Assembly: GCA_031264185.1 (NCBI GenBank)
Contig: JAISEL010000023.1
Span: 1-64,000, forward strand
Direction: 5' to 3'
From: Deltaproteobacteria bacterium
Lineage (GTDB): Bacteria; Desulfobacterota; Desulfarculia; Adiutricales; Adiutricaceae
Length of the DNA stretch: 64,000 bases
Below, in pieces: positions 16,931 to 26,849 of this stretch. The translations under genes and the position numbers were made by a program. Numbering within the stretch: the stretch's first letter is position 1; the number at the start of each line of letters is the position of its first letter. The notes below the pieces were generated by a model that was given only the letters and a program-made list of their open reading frames with translations, was not told the DNA's origin and made no database searches.

Positions 16931-19198
16931 GTGAAATTGAGTGAAGCTGAAAAACGCGAACTGATACGCTTGATCGAGGCGGATCAGCCCCTGCCGGCCC
17001 GCTATCAGGCCACGCTTTTTGCGGAACCCCAGCGGCTGGAACTGATTTGGGAAGGCAAAACCACCGAGGTGACCACGGCGGTTTTGCCCTTTCAATCCAT
17101 CGAACAGATCGACGAGGCCCGCGACGAGGGCAAACCCATCCAGAATCTTTTGTTCCCCCTGGGGGCGGGCGGCCGCCAGGCCGGCGGCTGGAGCAACAAG
17201 CTGATTTGGGGCGACAATAAGCTGATTCTGTCGTCCCTGAAAAACGGCCCCATGAGGCGGGAGATTGAAGAGGCCGGGGGCCTGAAGCTTATTTACATCG
17301 ACCCGCCCTTCGACGTGGGGGCGGATTTTTCCTTTGACGTGGAAGTGGGCGGCGAAACCTTGACCAAGGAGCCCAGCGTCATCGAGGAAATCGCCTACCG
17401 CGACACCTGGGGCCGGGGGGCCGACAGCTATGCCGCCATGATTTATGAGCGGCTGAAGCTGATGAAAGATTTGCTGGCCGACGACGGCAGTATTTACGTC
17501 CATTGCGACTTCAGGGTAAATGCACATATACGGCTTTGTATGGATGAAATCTTTGGCGGAGATAAAAATGTCAACGAAATAGTGTGGAAACGTTCCGATG
17601 CCAAAGGCGATGCGGCACAGGGCAGCAAACATTATCCCCGTCTTCACGATACCATATTGTTCTATGCAAAGACTGAAAATAAGACATGGAACGTTCAATA
17701 TTTACCATTGTCTGATCACTATGTTGAATCTTTCTATAAGTATAAAGATGAAACTGGTCGCCCTTACAAACTCGAAAATATGCTTGGCCCTGGTGGCCCA
17801 GCGAAAGGCAATCCAGTATACGAAGTAATGGGTGTCACCAGGGCGTGGCGCTACTCCCGACAAAGGATGCAGCAACTGATTGATGAAGGACTTGTTATCC
17901 AAACGCGTCCGGGTACGGTCCCCATGCAAAAAAAGTATCTCGACGAATCCAAGGGCAAGCAAACGAGTACATGGTGGGACGATATAAGCATGATCAGAGG
18001 GTGGTCCGGGGAAAAATGTGGCTACGTGACGCAAAAGCCGGAAGCACTACTTGAACGTATTTTAAAGGTGAGTTCCAACCCCGGCGACCTGGTGGCCGAT
18101 TTCTTCTGCGGCTCCGGCACCACCCTGGCCGTGGCCGAAAAGCTGGGCCGCAAATGGATCGGCTGCGACCTGGGTCGTTTCGCCATCCATACCAGCCGCA
18201 AGCGCCTCATCGGTGTGCAGCGGCAACTGAAGGCCGCCGACGAGCCCTACCGTAGCTTTGAAATCCTTAATCTGGGTAAATACGAGCGCCAGTATTTCGT
18301 GGGCATCAATCCCAACCTCAGCCCAGAAGAGCGCGAGCGCCAGAGTTTGCAAAAAGAGGAGCACTACTTCACCCTCATCCTCTTCGCCTACCAAGCCCAG
18401 CGGGTCTTCAACACTCCGCCTTTTCACGGCCACAAGGGCGGCCGCTTCGTCCTGGTCGGCCCCCTGGACGCGCCGGTTACCCAAAGCCAGCTTACCGAAG
18501 CCGTGAGCGCGGCCAAAAAGCTCAAGGCCACCAAGGTGGACGTGCTGGGCTTTGAGTTCGAAATGGGCAGCGCCCCCTATTGCCAGGATTTGGCCAAGCA
18601 AGGCGGCGTCACCCTGGCCCTGAAATACATCCCGCGCGATGTCTTCGACCGCCGGGCCGTGGAGAGCGGCCAGGTCAAATTTCTGGACGTGGCCTATCTG
18701 GAAGCCGAGGCCAGGGTGGTTGGCGAAAAAGGCGGCCTCTCCGTGCGGGTGGCCCTGAAAGATTTCGGCGTCTTCTACCGCCACGAGGATTTGGACGAGG
18801 TCATGAGTTCCTTAGGCGCGGGCAAGAGCAAAGTGGTGCTGGATCAAGGCCAGGTCTGGAAGGTCACCAATAAAAACGGCGAAGCCTCCCGTGAACTTTT
18901 GACCGAAAAATGGGAAGACTGGATCGACTATTGGGCGGTGGACTTCGATTACGAAAGCCGCCAGGAAATCATCCGCCGTGTGGAAGACGGCCCGGCCGGC
19001 CCGGTGGAGCGCGAGGAATGGACCGGCAACTACATTTTTGAAAACGAGTGGCAATCCTTCCGCACCCGCCAGACCCGCGCCCTGGAACTGGTCAGTGCTC
19101 CCCACGCCTACCCGGCCAAGGGCCGCTACAAGGTGGCGGTGAAGGTGATAGACATTTTCGGCAACGACACCACCAAGGTGATCGAGGTAAAGCTGTGA
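16931..19198 (+). CDS. mod: Type III restriction-modification DNA methyltransferase (Mod)
   Basis: A 755-residue adenine methyltransferase of beta class. Catalytic motif IV (YIDPPFD) is near residue 123, and the AdoMet motif DFFCGSGTT near 389, with the target-recognition domain between them. GTG start after a GGGGGG site. It modifies host DNA at the target of the downstream Res enzyme. The central part (17515-18065, residues about 195-378) is distinctly AT-rich, while both flanks are GC-rich. This fits exchange of the recognition domain alone. The ORF is complete. Confidence 0.93.
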   Translation: MKLSEAEKRELIRLIEADQPLPARYQATLFAEPQRLELIWEGKTTEVTTAVLPFQSIEQIDEARDEGKPIQNLLFPLGAGGRQAGGWSNKLIWGDNKLILSSLKNGPMRREIEEAGGLKLIYIDPPFDVGADFSFDVEVGGETLTKEPSVIEEIAYRDTWGRGADSYAAMIYERLKLMKDLLADDGSIYVHCDFRVNAHIRLCMDEIFGGDKNVNEIVWKRSDAKGDAAQGSKHYPRLHDTILFYAKTENKTWNVQYLPLSDHYVESFYKYKDETGRPYKLENMLGPGGPAKGNPVYEVMGVTRAWRYSRQRMQQLIDEGLVIQTRPGTVPMQKKYLDESKGKQTSTWWDDISMIRGWSGEKCGYVTQKPEALLERILKVSSNPGDLVADFFCGSGTTLAVAEKLGRKWIGCDLGRFAIHTSRKRLIGVQRQLKAADEPYRSFEILNLGKYERQYFVGINPNLSPEERERQSLQKEEHYFTLILFAYQAQRVFNTPPFHGHKGGRFVLVGPLDAPVTQSQLTEAVSAAKKLKATKVDVLGFEFEMGSAPYCQDLAKQGGVTLALKYIPRDVFDRRAVESGQVKFLDVAYLEAEARVVGEKGGLSVRVALKDFGVFYRHEDLDEVMSSLGAGKSKVVLDQGQVWKVTNKNGEASRELLTEKWEDWIDYWAVDFDYESRQEIIRRVEDGPAGPVEREEWTGNYIFENEWQSFRTRQTRALELVSAPHAYPAKGRYKVAVKVIDIFGNDTTKVIEVKL

Positions 19199-19232
19199 AT
19201 TCCAAACCCCTCGAATTCGAGGGGTTTGGAAT
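19199..19232. promoter_or_regulatory. 34-bp perfect palindrome between mod and the KilA-N gene
   Basis: Two 17-bp arms (ATTCCAAACCCCTCGAA and its exact complement) meet with no loop. They overlap the last bases of the mod stop codon and end 27 nt before the KilA-N start. No T-tract follows. It may be a transcript-processing hairpin, a weak terminator or the operator of a DNA-binding protein such as the neighbouring KilA-N product. Confidence 0.7.
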
Positions 19233-19259
19233 AGTCCTCCCATAAGGCAGTATATTGAT

Positions 19260-20078
19260 ATGGCTATGAAAAATATAAAGGTCAAAGATTCCGAGGTTCG
19301 CCTGATAACGCAAAACCAAGCCGATTATATCTCTTTGACGGATATAGCGAAGTATCGCAATCCCTCTGAATCCGCCGCTATAATAAGCAATTGGATACGT
19401 ACTCGCGAAACCATCGACTTTTTAGGGCTTTGGGAGGTTTTGAGCAACCCCGATTTTAAATCCATCGAATTCGAGAAGTTTAAAAACGCGGCCGGCAGCA
19501 ACTATTTTGTCCTCTCGCCCCAACGGTGGATCGAGGCCACCGGAGCGATTGGCATTATTTCCAAGTCGGGGCGCTATGGCGGCACTTTCGCCCACAGCGA
19601 CATCGCCTTCGAGTTCGCGTCATGGATTTCGCCGGAGTTCAAGCTCTATCTGATCAAAGAAGTGCAGCGGCTCAAAGAGGAGGAGAACCGGCGGCTCGGC
19701 TGGAACTTGCGGCGCGACATCGCCAAGCTCAACTATCGTATCCACACCGACGCCATCAAGGAACGGCTCATCCCCCCGGAGATCAGCGCCAGCCAGGCCA
19801 GCGCCGTCTACGCTTCCGAGGCCGACCTGCTGAATGTGGCCTTCTTCGGCCAAACCGCCGCCCAGTGGCGGAATGCCCATCCCGGCGACAAAGGCAACAT
19901 GCGCGATTCGGCCAACGTCACCCAATTGGTTTGCCTGGCCAATCTGGAAAATCTGAACGCTGTGTTCATCCGGGAAGGGCTGCCCCAATCCGAGCGCCTG
20001 AAACGATTGAACGCCGTGGCCATCCACCAGATGACCCTTTTGACCGACCACCCCACTATGAAAAAGCTGAAAGGTTGA
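19260..20078 (+). CDS. KilA-N domain protein between mod and res
   Basis: A 272-residue protein. The N-terminal KilA-N domain spans about 10-110 (ADYISLTDIAKY, the GRYGGTFAHSDIAFEFASWIS block), followed by a helical segment and a C-terminal block with NMRDSANVTQLVCLANLENLNA. KilA-N is a DNA-binding fold common in phages and defence islands. It sits between the two subunits of a type III system, 3 nt before res, so it is co-transcribed. Its 5' third is less GC-rich than its 3' part. Possible roles are regulation of the operon or phage sensing; neither is shown by sequence. Confidence 0.88.
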   Translation: MAMKNIKVKDSEVRLITQNQADYISLTDIAKYRNPSESAAIISNWIRTRETIDFLGLWEVLSNPDFKSIEFEKFKNAAGSNYFVLSPQRWIEATGAIGIISKSGRYGGTFAHSDIAFEFASWISPEFKLYLIKEVQRLKEEENRRLGWNLRRDIAKLNYRIHTDAIKERLIPPEISASQASAVYASEADLLNVAFFGQTAAQWRNAHPGDKGNMRDSANVTQLVCLANLENLNAVFIREGLPQSERLKRLNAVAIHQMTLLTDHPTMKKLKG

Positions 20079-20081
20079 ACC

Positions 20082-22721
20082 ATGCCCTTTCCGCCGGATT
20101 TTCCGCAAAACCCGTACACCATTCTGGAGCCTCAGAGCCGCTGGCGGCCGGAGTTGGATGGCGCTCCGGATTCCATATCCCTGGCGCCGCTGGTGTCGGC
20201 GGTCCGGGCCGGGGTGCGGGCCTGGCGGGAGGCGGGCTATCAGGGCGTGAGCGAAACCACCAGGGCCTTGCTCCACTGGTGGTTCGTGACCGAGCGGCCG
20301 GGCCTCAAATATTTCTTCGCCCAGCGCGAGGCCGTGGAAAGCGTCATCTGGCTGTGGGAGGCCGAGGCGGCCCGCGACCCGTATGCGCTCTTGAAATACG
20401 ACACGGCCGGCGCTTTGCGCCAGAGCCTTTTTCCCGAAGACTGGCCGCGCTACGTGCTGAAACTGGCCACCGGCACGGGCAAGACCAAGGTCATGAGCCT
20501 CTTGCTGGCCTGGTCTTATTTCAACCATCACTATGAGGAGGCGGCCGGCCTGGCCAAGAACTTCCTCATCGTGGCCCCCAACATCATCGTGCTGGACCGG
20601 CTGGCCCTTGATTTCGCGGGCCTCTCCATCTTCCAGCACGACCCGGTGCTGCCCGAAAACGGGTATCAGGGCCGGGAGTGGCGGGCCGATTTCCAGTTGA
20701 ACGTGCACCGCCAGGATGAAATCGGCCCCCTGTCCGAACGTGGCAACCTCTTTCTTTCCAACGTCCACCGGCTGTTCGGCCATGATGCGCCCCCGCCTTC
20801 TTTTGGCGATGCGAACACCGCCGACTATTTCTTAGGCCCAGCCCCGACCCCCAAAAATGCCGGCCCGTCTCTGGACAAAATTCTGCCCGACCTGGCCGAC
20901 CTCTTGATCTTCAACGACGAGGCCCATCATATCCACGATGAAAAACTGGCCTGGTTCCAAAGCCTGCGCGAGGTCATCCACGCCCAGCGCCTGCGCGGCG
21001 GTGCCCTCGGCTTGCAAGTGGATTTGACGGCCACGCCCAAGACGGAAGACGGCCAGCTTTTCGTCCAGACCGTCTGCGACTATCCCCTGGTGGAAGCCAT
21101 CCGCCAGGGCGTGGTCAAAACGCCGGTGTTGCCCGACCAGGCCTCCCAGGACAAACTGCAAGAGCGGGAAAGCGCGGCCGCCGCTGAACGCTATGCCGAT
21201 TACATCCACTTAGGCTATCTGGAATGGAAAAAGGCTGCCACGGAATTGGCCCCCACCGGCAAGCACGCCCTCTTGTTCCTGATGACCGAAAACACCCGTG
21301 AGTGCGACGAGATCGGTCACTACCTGGCCGCCCGCTATCCGGAATTCAAAGACGCGGTGCTGATCATCCACACCAAGAACAACGGGGAAATCAGCGAAGC
21401 GGCCGCCAGTAAAAACAAGGAGGAACTGGAGGCCCTGCGCCAAAGCGGCCGCCAGGTGGACAGCCCCGAGAGCCCCTATCGGGCCATTGTTTCGGTGATG
21501 ATGCTGCGGGAAGGTTGGGATGTGGAAAACGTCACCACCATCATCGGCCTTCGGCCCTTCAAAACCAAGAGCCAAATTTTGCCGGAGCAGGCCCTGGGCC
21601 GGGGCTTGCGCCGCATGTTTCGCGGCCAGCCGGTCAAGGAGCGTTTGAGCGTCATCGGCACCCGGCCCTTCATCCAGTTCGTGGAAAATTTGAAAAAAGA
21701 GGGGGTGGAGCTTGACTACCAGCCCATGGGCGGCGAGACCCCGGCCAAAACCCCCATGGCCATCGAGGTGGATCACGCCAACAAAGACAAGGACATCGTG
21801 GAGCTGGACATCATGATGCCCGAGTTGGTGGCCCGCCTGACCCGCAGAATCAACAAGCTGGCGGAACTGGAGATCGAAGCGCTCCCGCCCGGCGGCCTGA
21901 CGGTGAAGAAATTCACGCCGGAAGAGCGGCGCGAAATCATTTTTTGGGATATCGATGCCGAAGCGGAAAGCCACCGGACGCTTTTGGATGAAAAAATCGA
22001 GCCCAGCTACCATAACGTTCTGGGGTTTTATGTGGAGAATCTGGTCCGCGAACTGCACCTGGGAGCGCACCAGAAAAGCCTGTTGTTCGGTCATCTGAAA
22101 GCCTACGCCGGCCGCCGCCTCTTCAAGACGCCTCTGGACCTGGAAAGCGCCGACGCGGCCCGCAATCTGGCGGAAAAGGCCGCCAGTCATAAAATTTACC
22201 AGGTCTTCAAAGCGGCCATCAACGAACTGGTGACCGAGGACCTGGGCCGCACCCGCGCCATCGACCTGCGCACCTTCCGCCAGACCCGCCCTTTCCTGGT
22301 GGACTGGCAGCCGCACCTCCGGCCGAAAAAATCCATCTTCAACCGGGTGGTGAGCGACCGCAGCGCCCTGGAACTGGATTTCGCCCAATTTCTGGACAAC
22401 TGCCCGGACATCATTTCCTTCATCAAAAACAGCCCCCAGATTGGCTTCCGCATGGAATACCAAGCCGAAGACGGTCACATAGGCCACTACTACCCCGATT
22501 TCCTGGTCAAGGAAAACCCCGACACCGTCTGGATCATCGAAACCAAAGGCCGCATGGACGAAAACGATAAGCGCAAGCTGACCCGGCTCCACCAATGGTG
22601 CGAAGACGCCACGGCCCTGACAGGCGGGAGCCGGAGCTATAAGGCTATGCTGGTGCGGGAGGAAGAATGGAGAAAGGTGTCTTTTCAGTTATTTCGCGAA
22701 TTTACAGCAATCTTTAACTGA
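20082..22721 (+). CDS. res: Type III restriction enzyme helicase-nuclease (Res)
   Basis: An 879-residue SF2 helicase/nuclease. Walker A LATGTGKTKVM is near residue 128, the DEAH-type box NDEAHH near 278, and motif III DLTATPK near 320. The motif VI region EQALGRGLRRM follows, and a C-terminal PD-(D/E)XK site (YYPDFLVKE, then IIETKGR) supplies the nuclease. With Mod it cuts unmodified DNA after translocation. It lies 3 nt after the KilA-N gene. It is intact, with GC-rich composition that contrasts sharply with the following OLD gene. Confidence 0.93.
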   Translation: MPFPPDFPQNPYTILEPQSRWRPELDGAPDSISLAPLVSAVRAGVRAWREAGYQGVSETTRALLHWWFVTERPGLKYFFAQREAVESVIWLWEAEAARDPYALLKYDTAGALRQSLFPEDWPRYVLKLATGTGKTKVMSLLLAWSYFNHHYEEAAGLAKNFLIVAPNIIVLDRLALDFAGLSIFQHDPVLPENGYQGREWRADFQLNVHRQDEIGPLSERGNLFLSNVHRLFGHDAPPPSFGDANTADYFLGPAPTPKNAGPSLDKILPDLADLLIFNDEAHHIHDEKLAWFQSLREVIHAQRLRGGALGLQVDLTATPKTEDGQLFVQTVCDYPLVEAIRQGVVKTPVLPDQASQDKLQERESAAAAERYADYIHLGYLEWKKAATELAPTGKHALLFLMTENTRECDEIGHYLAARYPEFKDAVLIIHTKNNGEISEAAASKNKEELEALRQSGRQVDSPESPYRAIVSVMMLREGWDVENVTTIIGLRPFKTKSQILPEQALGRGLRRMFRGQPVKERLSVIGTRPFIQFVENLKKEGVELDYQPMGGETPAKTPMAIEVDHANKDKDIVELDIMMPELVARLTRRINKLAELEIEALPPGGLTVKKFTPEERREIIFWDIDAEAESHRTLLDEKIEPSYHNVLGFYVENLVRELHLGAHQKSLLFGHLKAYAGRRLFKTPLDLESADAARNLAEKAASHKIYQVFKAAINELVTEDLGRTRAIDLRTFRQTRPFLVDWQPHLRPKKSIFNRVVSDRSALELDFAQFLDNCPDIISFIKNSPQIGFRMEYQAEDGHIGHYYPDFLVKENPDTVWIIETKGRMDENDKRKLTRLHQWCEDATALTGGSRSYKAMLVREEEWRKVSFQLFREFTAIFN

Positions 22722-22758
22722 TTGGCCAAGGCTTATTTTAAGCCAAAAAATAGGAGTT

Positions 22759-24915
22759 ATGGGTATTATGAAAATAAGCAAAATAGAAGTTAACAACTTC
22801 CGTTTGCTCAATGATTTCACACTGATACCAGAAGAATATTTGTCATTGATCATAGGTAAAAACAATACAGCCAAAACATCTTTGCTGACTGTTTTGGATA
22901 AATTTATAAATTATCAAGACACAAAAGGATTTACTTTTAATGATTTAAATGTCGCCACTCAAAAGGAATTAAAAGGCTACTTTTCCGCTTCGCTTCCTAA
23001 AGAAGAGAAATATACTCCAGTCAAAATATCATTGAGAATTTACATATCATATTCAGATAGTGACGATATTAGCAGGATAAGTCGTCTGTTTGTTGACCTT
23101 GATCCAGAAAACAATATTGTTGTCCTTTCATATGAATATATTCTTGATTATGAAAATCTGTCCAAAATGAAGGATGAATTTTCTGAATCTTTACTAAAAG
23201 CAAAGAAAAAGAAAGGAAGCACTCTATCTGACGAGATCGCAATAGGCAAATTTTTTGATCTTGGAATTGGAAAGTATTTCAAGCTTGAAATTAAATCTGT
23301 GCAATATAACGTCAAAACGGCATCATTGGTAGAAAGCTCGTTTATCCAGATACGTTCAGCAAGCCAAATAAAAGACATAATTTCGTTTCATTATATAAGC
23401 GCACGCCGTGATGTATCAAACAAACATAACAATAGTACACTTTCACAGCAGATAGTTAATATATTTAATGCAAATGAAGATAATGATGCGATGAAGGCTG
23501 CATTTAAAGATTTGCGGGGAACGCTTGTTGAATCTGATCATGAAATTGGAAAGGTATATTCAACGATATTCAGCGATATAGCTAATGTTATTAAACAATT
23601 TGGTGGTATGGTTCCCGGCGATACACAGATCCAAGTCATGTCCAATTTGAAACCAGATGATTTGCTCAAGAATAATGCTACTGTAGTCTATCAACATGAA
23701 GGGCAAAATCTCCCAGAACATTATAATGGCCTGGGGTACATGAATTTATTTAGTATATTATTTGAACTTGATGCCACTCTCAATCGTATTCGACGCAATA
23801 AGTCAGAAACACCATTTGACGTAAATATCCTTTTCATTGAAGAGCCAGAAGCACATACACATCCACAGATGCAGTATGTTTTTATCAAGAATATAAAGCA
23901 ATTAATTCTAAAAAAATTATTGCGAGAAGATGGCGTTAATCTTCAGTGTTTTATAAGCACTCACTCGGCTCACATTGTCACAAATTGCGACTTTGATGAT
24001 ATCAAGTATCTGAAGCGCTCAGCTTCGGGATTGGCTGTTGAAGCAAAAAACATCCAAGAACTTCAAGCTCTTTACGAACAGGATGGCGATCCGGGCAAAG
24101 CGGCCTACCGCTTTCTTAAACAATATCTGACTATTAATTGCAGTGAGCTGTTTTTTACAGAGAAAGCTATTTTTGTTGAAGGCGACTCTGAACGGATTTT
24201 ACTGCCAACAATGATGATGAAAATGGATAAGAAAAATGACCAAGGGTTACCATTGTTGTCGCAAAATATTTCTATTATTGATGGTGCAGGATCGCACTCG
24301 AAAATATTTGCTAAATTTATTGAATTCATCGGGTTAAAGTCATTAGTAATTACTGACATCGATACATACTATGACGGGTTAGATGATGACGGCAGCTCCA
24401 AGCATACCCCATGCCCTTCTTCTGACCCTGCCGCACTCTATACCTGGAATCATTCATTAAAATTTTTTCACTGTCGTGGCGGGAGTGATGATTGTAAATA
24501 TTTTTGCGAATTAGACGTTTCAGGGAAAACCGTTGGGTATAACCCAGAGACCGGGGCATGGGGGCCAATGGTGGGCGGGAATATTTTTACGGCGTACCAG
24601 TATGGAGTCAATGGGGCTTATAGTGGATGCTCTTTTGAGGATGCATTTATAGAAGAAAACAAACAGTTTATCCTTGACCATGGAGGTAAATTTGATTCTT
24701 TACGTCCAAAATGGTTTGCTGAGTTTAAGCAGACGACTAATTCTTTCACTTTGGCCCAGAAAGGTATCAGGAAAAAATCCGCCTTTGCGCTTGATCTCCT
24801 CCTCCATGAGCGAGAATCTTCCACTACACCAGAGGCACCAGATAATAACCTAAAAAATGTTTGGTCAGTTCCACACTACATTGAGGAGGGGCTAGAATGG
24901 CTGCGCAAGCTGTAA
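22759..24915 (+). CDS. OLD-family ATPase/Toprim nuclease, GajA-like
   Basis: A 718-residue protein with an N-terminal ABC-type ATPase (KISKIEVNNFRLLNDF, P-loop GKNNTAKTS) and a Walker B-type FIEEPEAHTHPQ. A Toprim nuclease domain follows (IFVEGDSERILLP near residue 472, VITDIDTYYDG near 530). The usual last P-loop Gly is Ala. Paired with a UvrD-like helicase it matches the Gabija defence layout (GajA senses nucleotide depletion and nicks DNA) or the wider class 2 OLD systems. It is longer than the best-known GajA. AT-rich composition separates it from the GC-rich type III genes, so it was acquired separately. An alternative start is ATG 22768. Confidence 0.85.
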   Translation: MGIMKISKIEVNNFRLLNDFTLIPEEYLSLIIGKNNTAKTSLLTVLDKFINYQDTKGFTFNDLNVATQKELKGYFSASLPKEEKYTPVKISLRIYISYSDSDDISRISRLFVDLDPENNIVVLSYEYILDYENLSKMKDEFSESLLKAKKKKGSTLSDEIAIGKFFDLGIGKYFKLEIKSVQYNVKTASLVESSFIQIRSASQIKDIISFHYISARRDVSNKHNNSTLSQQIVNIFNANEDNDAMKAAFKDLRGTLVESDHEIGKVYSTIFSDIANVIKQFGGMVPGDTQIQVMSNLKPDDLLKNNATVVYQHEGQNLPEHYNGLGYMNLFSILFELDATLNRIRRNKSETPFDVNILFIEEPEAHTHPQMQYVFIKNIKQLILKKLLREDGVNLQCFISTHSAHIVTNCDFDDIKYLKRSASGLAVEAKNIQELQALYEQDGDPGKAAYRFLKQYLTINCSELFFTEKAIFVEGDSERILLPTMMMKMDKKNDQGLPLLSQNISIIDGAGSHSKIFAKFIEFIGLKSLVITDIDTYYDGLDDDGSSKHTPCPSSDPAALYTWNHSLKFFHCRGGSDDCKYFCELDVSGKTVGYNPETGAWGPMVGGNIFTAYQYGVNGAYSGCSFEDAFIEENKQFILDHGGKFDSLRPKWFAEFKQTTNSFTLAQKGIRKKSAFALDLLLHERESSTTPEAPDNNLKNVWSVPHYIEEGLEWLRKL

Positions 24916-26849
24916 AAACCGAAGCAGAGTTAGTTGTTGATGAAGTTTTGGAGCACATTCATGCGGGGCATAATTTCTTGCTTAGTGGAGGGGCCGGGAG
25001 CGGTAAAACATATGCTCTGGTAAAAGTGCTAGAAAAAATTATTGAAGAAAATCCGCACACGGGAATCGCTTGCATAACATATACGAACACCGCTGTTGAT
25101 CAGATAATGGAGCGAATATCTCATGATAATTTGAGAGTTTCGACAATTCATGATTTTTTATGGGATAATATACAACAATTCCAAAATGAATTGCAGGCGA
25201 TTCTTTTAGAACGCATTAGGGATGATGAGGATAAAAATTTTATCCTTCCTGATGATGTGGTTGTTACCGACGATCTATTCTCATCGCTTAAATATGGTAT
25301 ACAGTATAAAGAAGTATTACGGCTACAAGAGGGGGCTATTTCTCACGATGAAGTAATTTTATTAGCGAACTTGATGTTCGAAAAATATTCAAAACTTTGT
25401 GACATAATCAAAGATAAATATCGTTTTATTCTTGTCGATGAATATCAAGATACGCAAGTAGAAGTTATTAATATTATTTTGCGTCATATTTCACAAAGCG
25501 CAAAACAAAATACTATTGGCTTTTTTGGCGATGCAATGCAGGCTATTTATGAAAAAAGAATTGGTGATCTTGATGAATATTTAAGAGTTGGAGCTGTGCA
25601 TGAGGTGAAACTTGAACAAAATCGCCGCAATCCTCAAGCTGTGATTGATCTTGCAAATAAATTACGAATTGACAATATTATCCAGCATCCGTCTGGGCAA
25701 ATGGATGCGCCCAATATGGACGCCAAAACCGGAGTAGTTAAACCAGGGGGTGTGACATTTCTGTACTCAAGTTCTCCGAATTTAGATCCAGTGCGTGATT
25801 TTCTGAGATGGGATTTTTCCGATCCCCTCAAAACGAAAGAACTTAATCTGACCCATAATCTGATAGCTGAAAAAGCAAATTTTCCAACTTTGATGGAAAT
25901 ATACGATAAAGATAAGGTTCTTGATTATCGCAAAAGAGTTAAAGATTTTTTGCGAGATAATAATATCGACTCTGATAGTTATACAGGAAAAACTTTTGGT
26001 GAAGTCCTGGATGACTTATATGCGAAGTTTCCCAAAAACAAAAAACTCCTCCCGACGCCAGGAATGCAGGAATATATTGACGGACATTTAGATCTGTTTG
26101 AAGCCGCTAAAGGATATGATTTTCTTGCGTTTTTAAAGTTTTACGTCGATAAAGATCACCTGCTTGATGATAAAAAACAAACTCCAGAAGTAGAGGCAAA
26201 AAAGGGGTCTAGCCGCGATGCTTTGATTAAGCACTTATTCAAAATCCAAAATATTATTAGCTTATATGAAAATCGAAAATTCAGCCAGTTTTTGAAAATA
26301 ACTGATTTTAAGATTTCAAGGGCCTCAGACAAAAAATTACTACATGATCAGGTACAGCAGATATTGAACCCTGAATCTGGAAAAACTATTGGTGAGGTCA
26401 TTGATTTAGCCCACGACCTTGGACTTTGTTTGAAAGGCGATGTTTTGCGTCGTTTTGCGGATAGAAGTAAGTACATTTATGATAGAGTGTCAGAAGCGCC
26501 TTACGCGGAATTTTTAAGCTTGTATCACTACCTTGAGGGACAGACTCCGTTTTCCACTCAGCACAAAACAAAGGGTGATGAATTCGACAATGTGCTGGTT
26601 GTTATGGATAATGGTAAATGGTCTCAGTATAATTTTGACAAATTGTTCAATGAAATAGGTAATCCTGGCAGCTCCCCGGTCAGTGATGCTGGAATTCTGG
26701 AGCGTACACGGAAGATATTTTATGTATGCTGTACCAGAAGTCGAGAAAATTTGGCTATATTTTTCAATTCACCCTCACCGTCTGTTTTAGTTGGAGCGAA
26801 AAAATTATTTAGGAGTGATAGTATTTTCAATCTTGACACCATTAAATAG
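24897..26849 (+). CDS. UvrD/PcrA-like helicase, GajB-like
   Basis: A 650-residue SF1 helicase. Walker A GGAGSGKTYALVK is near residue 32, Walker B ILVDEYQDTQ near 178, GDAMQAIYE near 207, and the late motifs HKTKGDEFDNVLVV near 555 and YVCCTRSRENL near 605. Its start lies inside the end of the OLD gene (19-nt overlap), so the two are translated together as in Gabija. It is probably activated by the OLD protein or by DNA ends made by it. Composition is AT-rich like its partner. Confidence 0.88.
   Translation: MAAQAVKTEAELVVDEVLEHIHAGHNFLLSGGAGSGKTYALVKVLEKIIEENPHTGIACITYTNTAVDQIMERISHDNLRVSTIHDFLWDNIQQFQNELQAILLERIRDDEDKNFILPDDVVVTDDLFSSLKYGIQYKEVLRLQEGAISHDEVILLANLMFEKYSKLCDIIKDKYRFILVDEYQDTQVEVINIILRHISQSAKQNTIGFFGDAMQAIYEKRIGDLDEYLRVGAVHEVKLEQNRRNPQAVIDLANKLRIDNIIQHPSGQMDAPNMDAKTGVVKPGGVTFLYSSSPNLDPVRDFLRWDFSDPLKTKELNLTHNLIAEKANFPTLMEIYDKDKVLDYRKRVKDFLRDNNIDSDSYTGKTFGEVLDDLYAKFPKNKKLLPTPGMQEYIDGHLDLFEAAKGYDFLAFLKFYVDKDHLLDDKKQTPEVEAKKGSSRDALIKHLFKIQNIISLYENRKFSQFLKITDFKISRASDKKLLHDQVQQILNPESGKTIGEVIDLAHDLGLCLKGDVLRRFADRSKYIYDRVSEAPYAEFLSLYHYLEGQTPFSTQHKTKGDEFDNVLVVMDNGKWSQYNFDKLFNEIGNPGSSPVSDAGILERTRKIFYVCCTRSRENLAIFFNSPSPSVLVGAKKLFRSDSIFNLDTIK

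Noticed and set aside
19526-20536. 336-codon plus-strand ORF over the KilA-N/res junction
   Set aside because: Arg/Pro/Gly-rich translation in the wrong frame of two well-supported genes.
21210-22595. 461-codon minus-strand ORF opposite res
   Set aside because: It is the antisense shadow of a GC-rich, intact Res gene and shows no domain of its own. The same holds for the large minus-strand ORFs at 18062-18784 and 19620-20783.
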